Source: Cocleimonas sp. (GTDB taxonomy: Bacteria; Pseudomonadota; Gammaproteobacteria; Thiotrichales; Thiotrichaceae). From it: a stretch of DNA of 5,674 bases. Both the position numbers and the translations under genes were made by a program. Below, one piece after another: positions 4,968 to 5,674 of the stretch (positions are counted from its first letter, which is position 1; each line of letters starts with the position of its first letter). The notes under the pieces were generated by a model. It saw nothing but the letters and a program-made list of their open reading frames with translations. It was not told the DNA's origin and did no database searches. The stretch spans positions 1 through 5,674 of the forward strand of contig JAGLBQ010000372.1 in NCBI GenBank assembly GCA_023146675.1, in the 5' to 3' direction.

Positions 4968-5674
4968 TTAGTTAATTCCATTGCCTTGTAATAATTGATT
5001 AAAAACCACTTTAAAACCAGGCTGTTTATAATATTTTTTTATGAATGATTTTTTATAGGTGTGATTATTACACAGGTAGTCAATGGCTTCTTTCGCATCT
5101 TTATCTAATGAAAAATGTTTACCATCAGCAAAAAAATGAATAGTGTGTTTCTCTTCAATAAATGCCAATCTTAGCCAGTTTGTACGCTCATAATAATTGG
5201 CGATTTGCTCGTCTTGCAATTGTTCTCCTTTGTTATCTAAATTAAGTGCAGAATCACCTCTTGTTTCTGTCAGATATTTTCCCAGCCAAACTGAAAGTGA
5301 GTCTTTTTTATCATCAACTCCTTCCCGTATTATTTTAGTGAGTTGTTCGACATCATATTCGGATATTTCTGCTGAGTTAGGCTGAAAGACTCTTTCCTTA
5401 TCTCTATAGCGCTGATTAAATTTGGGGTTGTTGAGCATTGAGTCTACCCAGTTATAGATTAACTCACGCTGACTTGGGGCGCGAAACCCGACAGATAATG
5501 TCATACAGTTATCATCTTGAGCGATGCCATAATGTGGCATATTAGGCGGGAGGTAAAGCATATCGCCAGGTTTTAATATCCACTCATGATCAGAATCGAA
5601 ATGTTTTAAAATACTTAAAGAACAATCCTTAAGTGTTGTTTTATTATAATTTTCTCTGCTGTCAATACGCCACT
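4968..5674 (-). CDS. roxA: RoxA/YcfD-like ribosomal protein L16 arginine hydroxylase, N-terminus beyond window
   Basis: This is the C-terminal 234 residues of a protein whose frame stays open to the right edge. The first M at 5561 is internal, in PGDMLYLPP. E. coli RoxA has 373 residues, so roughly a third or more is missing here. RoxA is an Fe(II)/2-oxoglutarate JmjC-type oxygenase that hydroxylates an arginine of ribosomal protein L16. The visible part has the last cupin strands: WRID near the edge, then PGDMLYLPPNMPHYG, whose His is the third iron ligand, and SVGFRAPSQRELI. The HxD iron motif must lie outside the window. The C-terminal part, with a long loop, WLRLAFIEE and an FFADGKHF strand, fits the winged-helix end of the family. 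In E. coli roxA lies next to phoQ, which supports the call. The AT-rich 60-nt gap to the DUF1287 gene suggests a shared transcript. Confidence 0.9.
   Translation of the reverse strand, partial: WRIDSRENYNKTTLKDCSLSILKHFDSDHEWILKPGDMLYLPPNMPHYGIAQDDNCMTLSVGFRAPSQRELIYNWVDSMLNNPKFNQRYRDKERVFQPNSAEISEYDVEQLTKIIREGVDDKKDSLSVWLGKYLTETRGDSALNLDNKGEQLQDEQIANYYERTNWLRLAFIEEKHTIHFFADGKHFSLDKDAKEAIDYLCNNHTYKKSFIKKYYKQPGFKVVFNQLLQGNGIN

Noticed and set aside
4968..5561. roxA starting at the ATG at 5561
   Set aside because: The same frame continues upstream to the window edge with family-typical residues (WRID, PGD), so this methionine is internal to the conserved cupin motif.

Overview
The window looks like chromosomal DNA from an AT-rich gammaproteobacterium, probably marine or related to the Oceanospirillales. 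This rests on PhoP/PhoQ-type and RoxA (YcfD)-type proteins, tRNA genes with encoded CCA ends, and an Ala(GGC)/Glu(TTC) tRNA cluster. The genus cannot be fixed from sequence alone. There is no insertion sequence, phage gene or CRISPR array.

Layout. The left part reads on the + strand: tRNA-Ala(GGC), a gene for an 85-residue two-helix membrane protein, two diverged tRNA-Glu(TTC) genes, then a small exported protein (755-1087, here called A). From 1297 to the right edge everything reads on the - strand. In transcription order this is roxA (N-terminus outside the window), a DUF1287/YijF-like exported protein, a second small exported protein (3781-4059, here called B), a phoP-like response regulator and a phoQ-like sensor kinase. 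A and phoQ converge on 1088-1296.

How the parts may work together. PhoP/PhoQ-type pairs sense envelope conditions (divalent cations, antimicrobial peptides, acid in the enteric versions) and control envelope genes. Here the pair is bracketed by A and B, which are paralogues. Each has a signal peptide, a PepSY-like helix-plus-strands core and a conserved pair of cysteines. PepSY proteins often accompany two-component systems, so A and B are good candidates for targets or periplasmic modulators of this PhoQ; that is inference. RoxA hydroxylates ribosomal protein L16 and sits beside phoPQ in E. coli too, so the neighbourhood is partly conserved although its order differs.

The non-coding gaps are unusually structured. 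There is a 26-bp perfect palindrome beside a perfect TTGACA -35 box upstream of B. A 13-bp inverted repeat folds over the start codon of the DUF1287 gene. Two dyads and a repeat pair lie between B and phoP. A run of eight C residues inside phoQ could allow slipped-strand switching.
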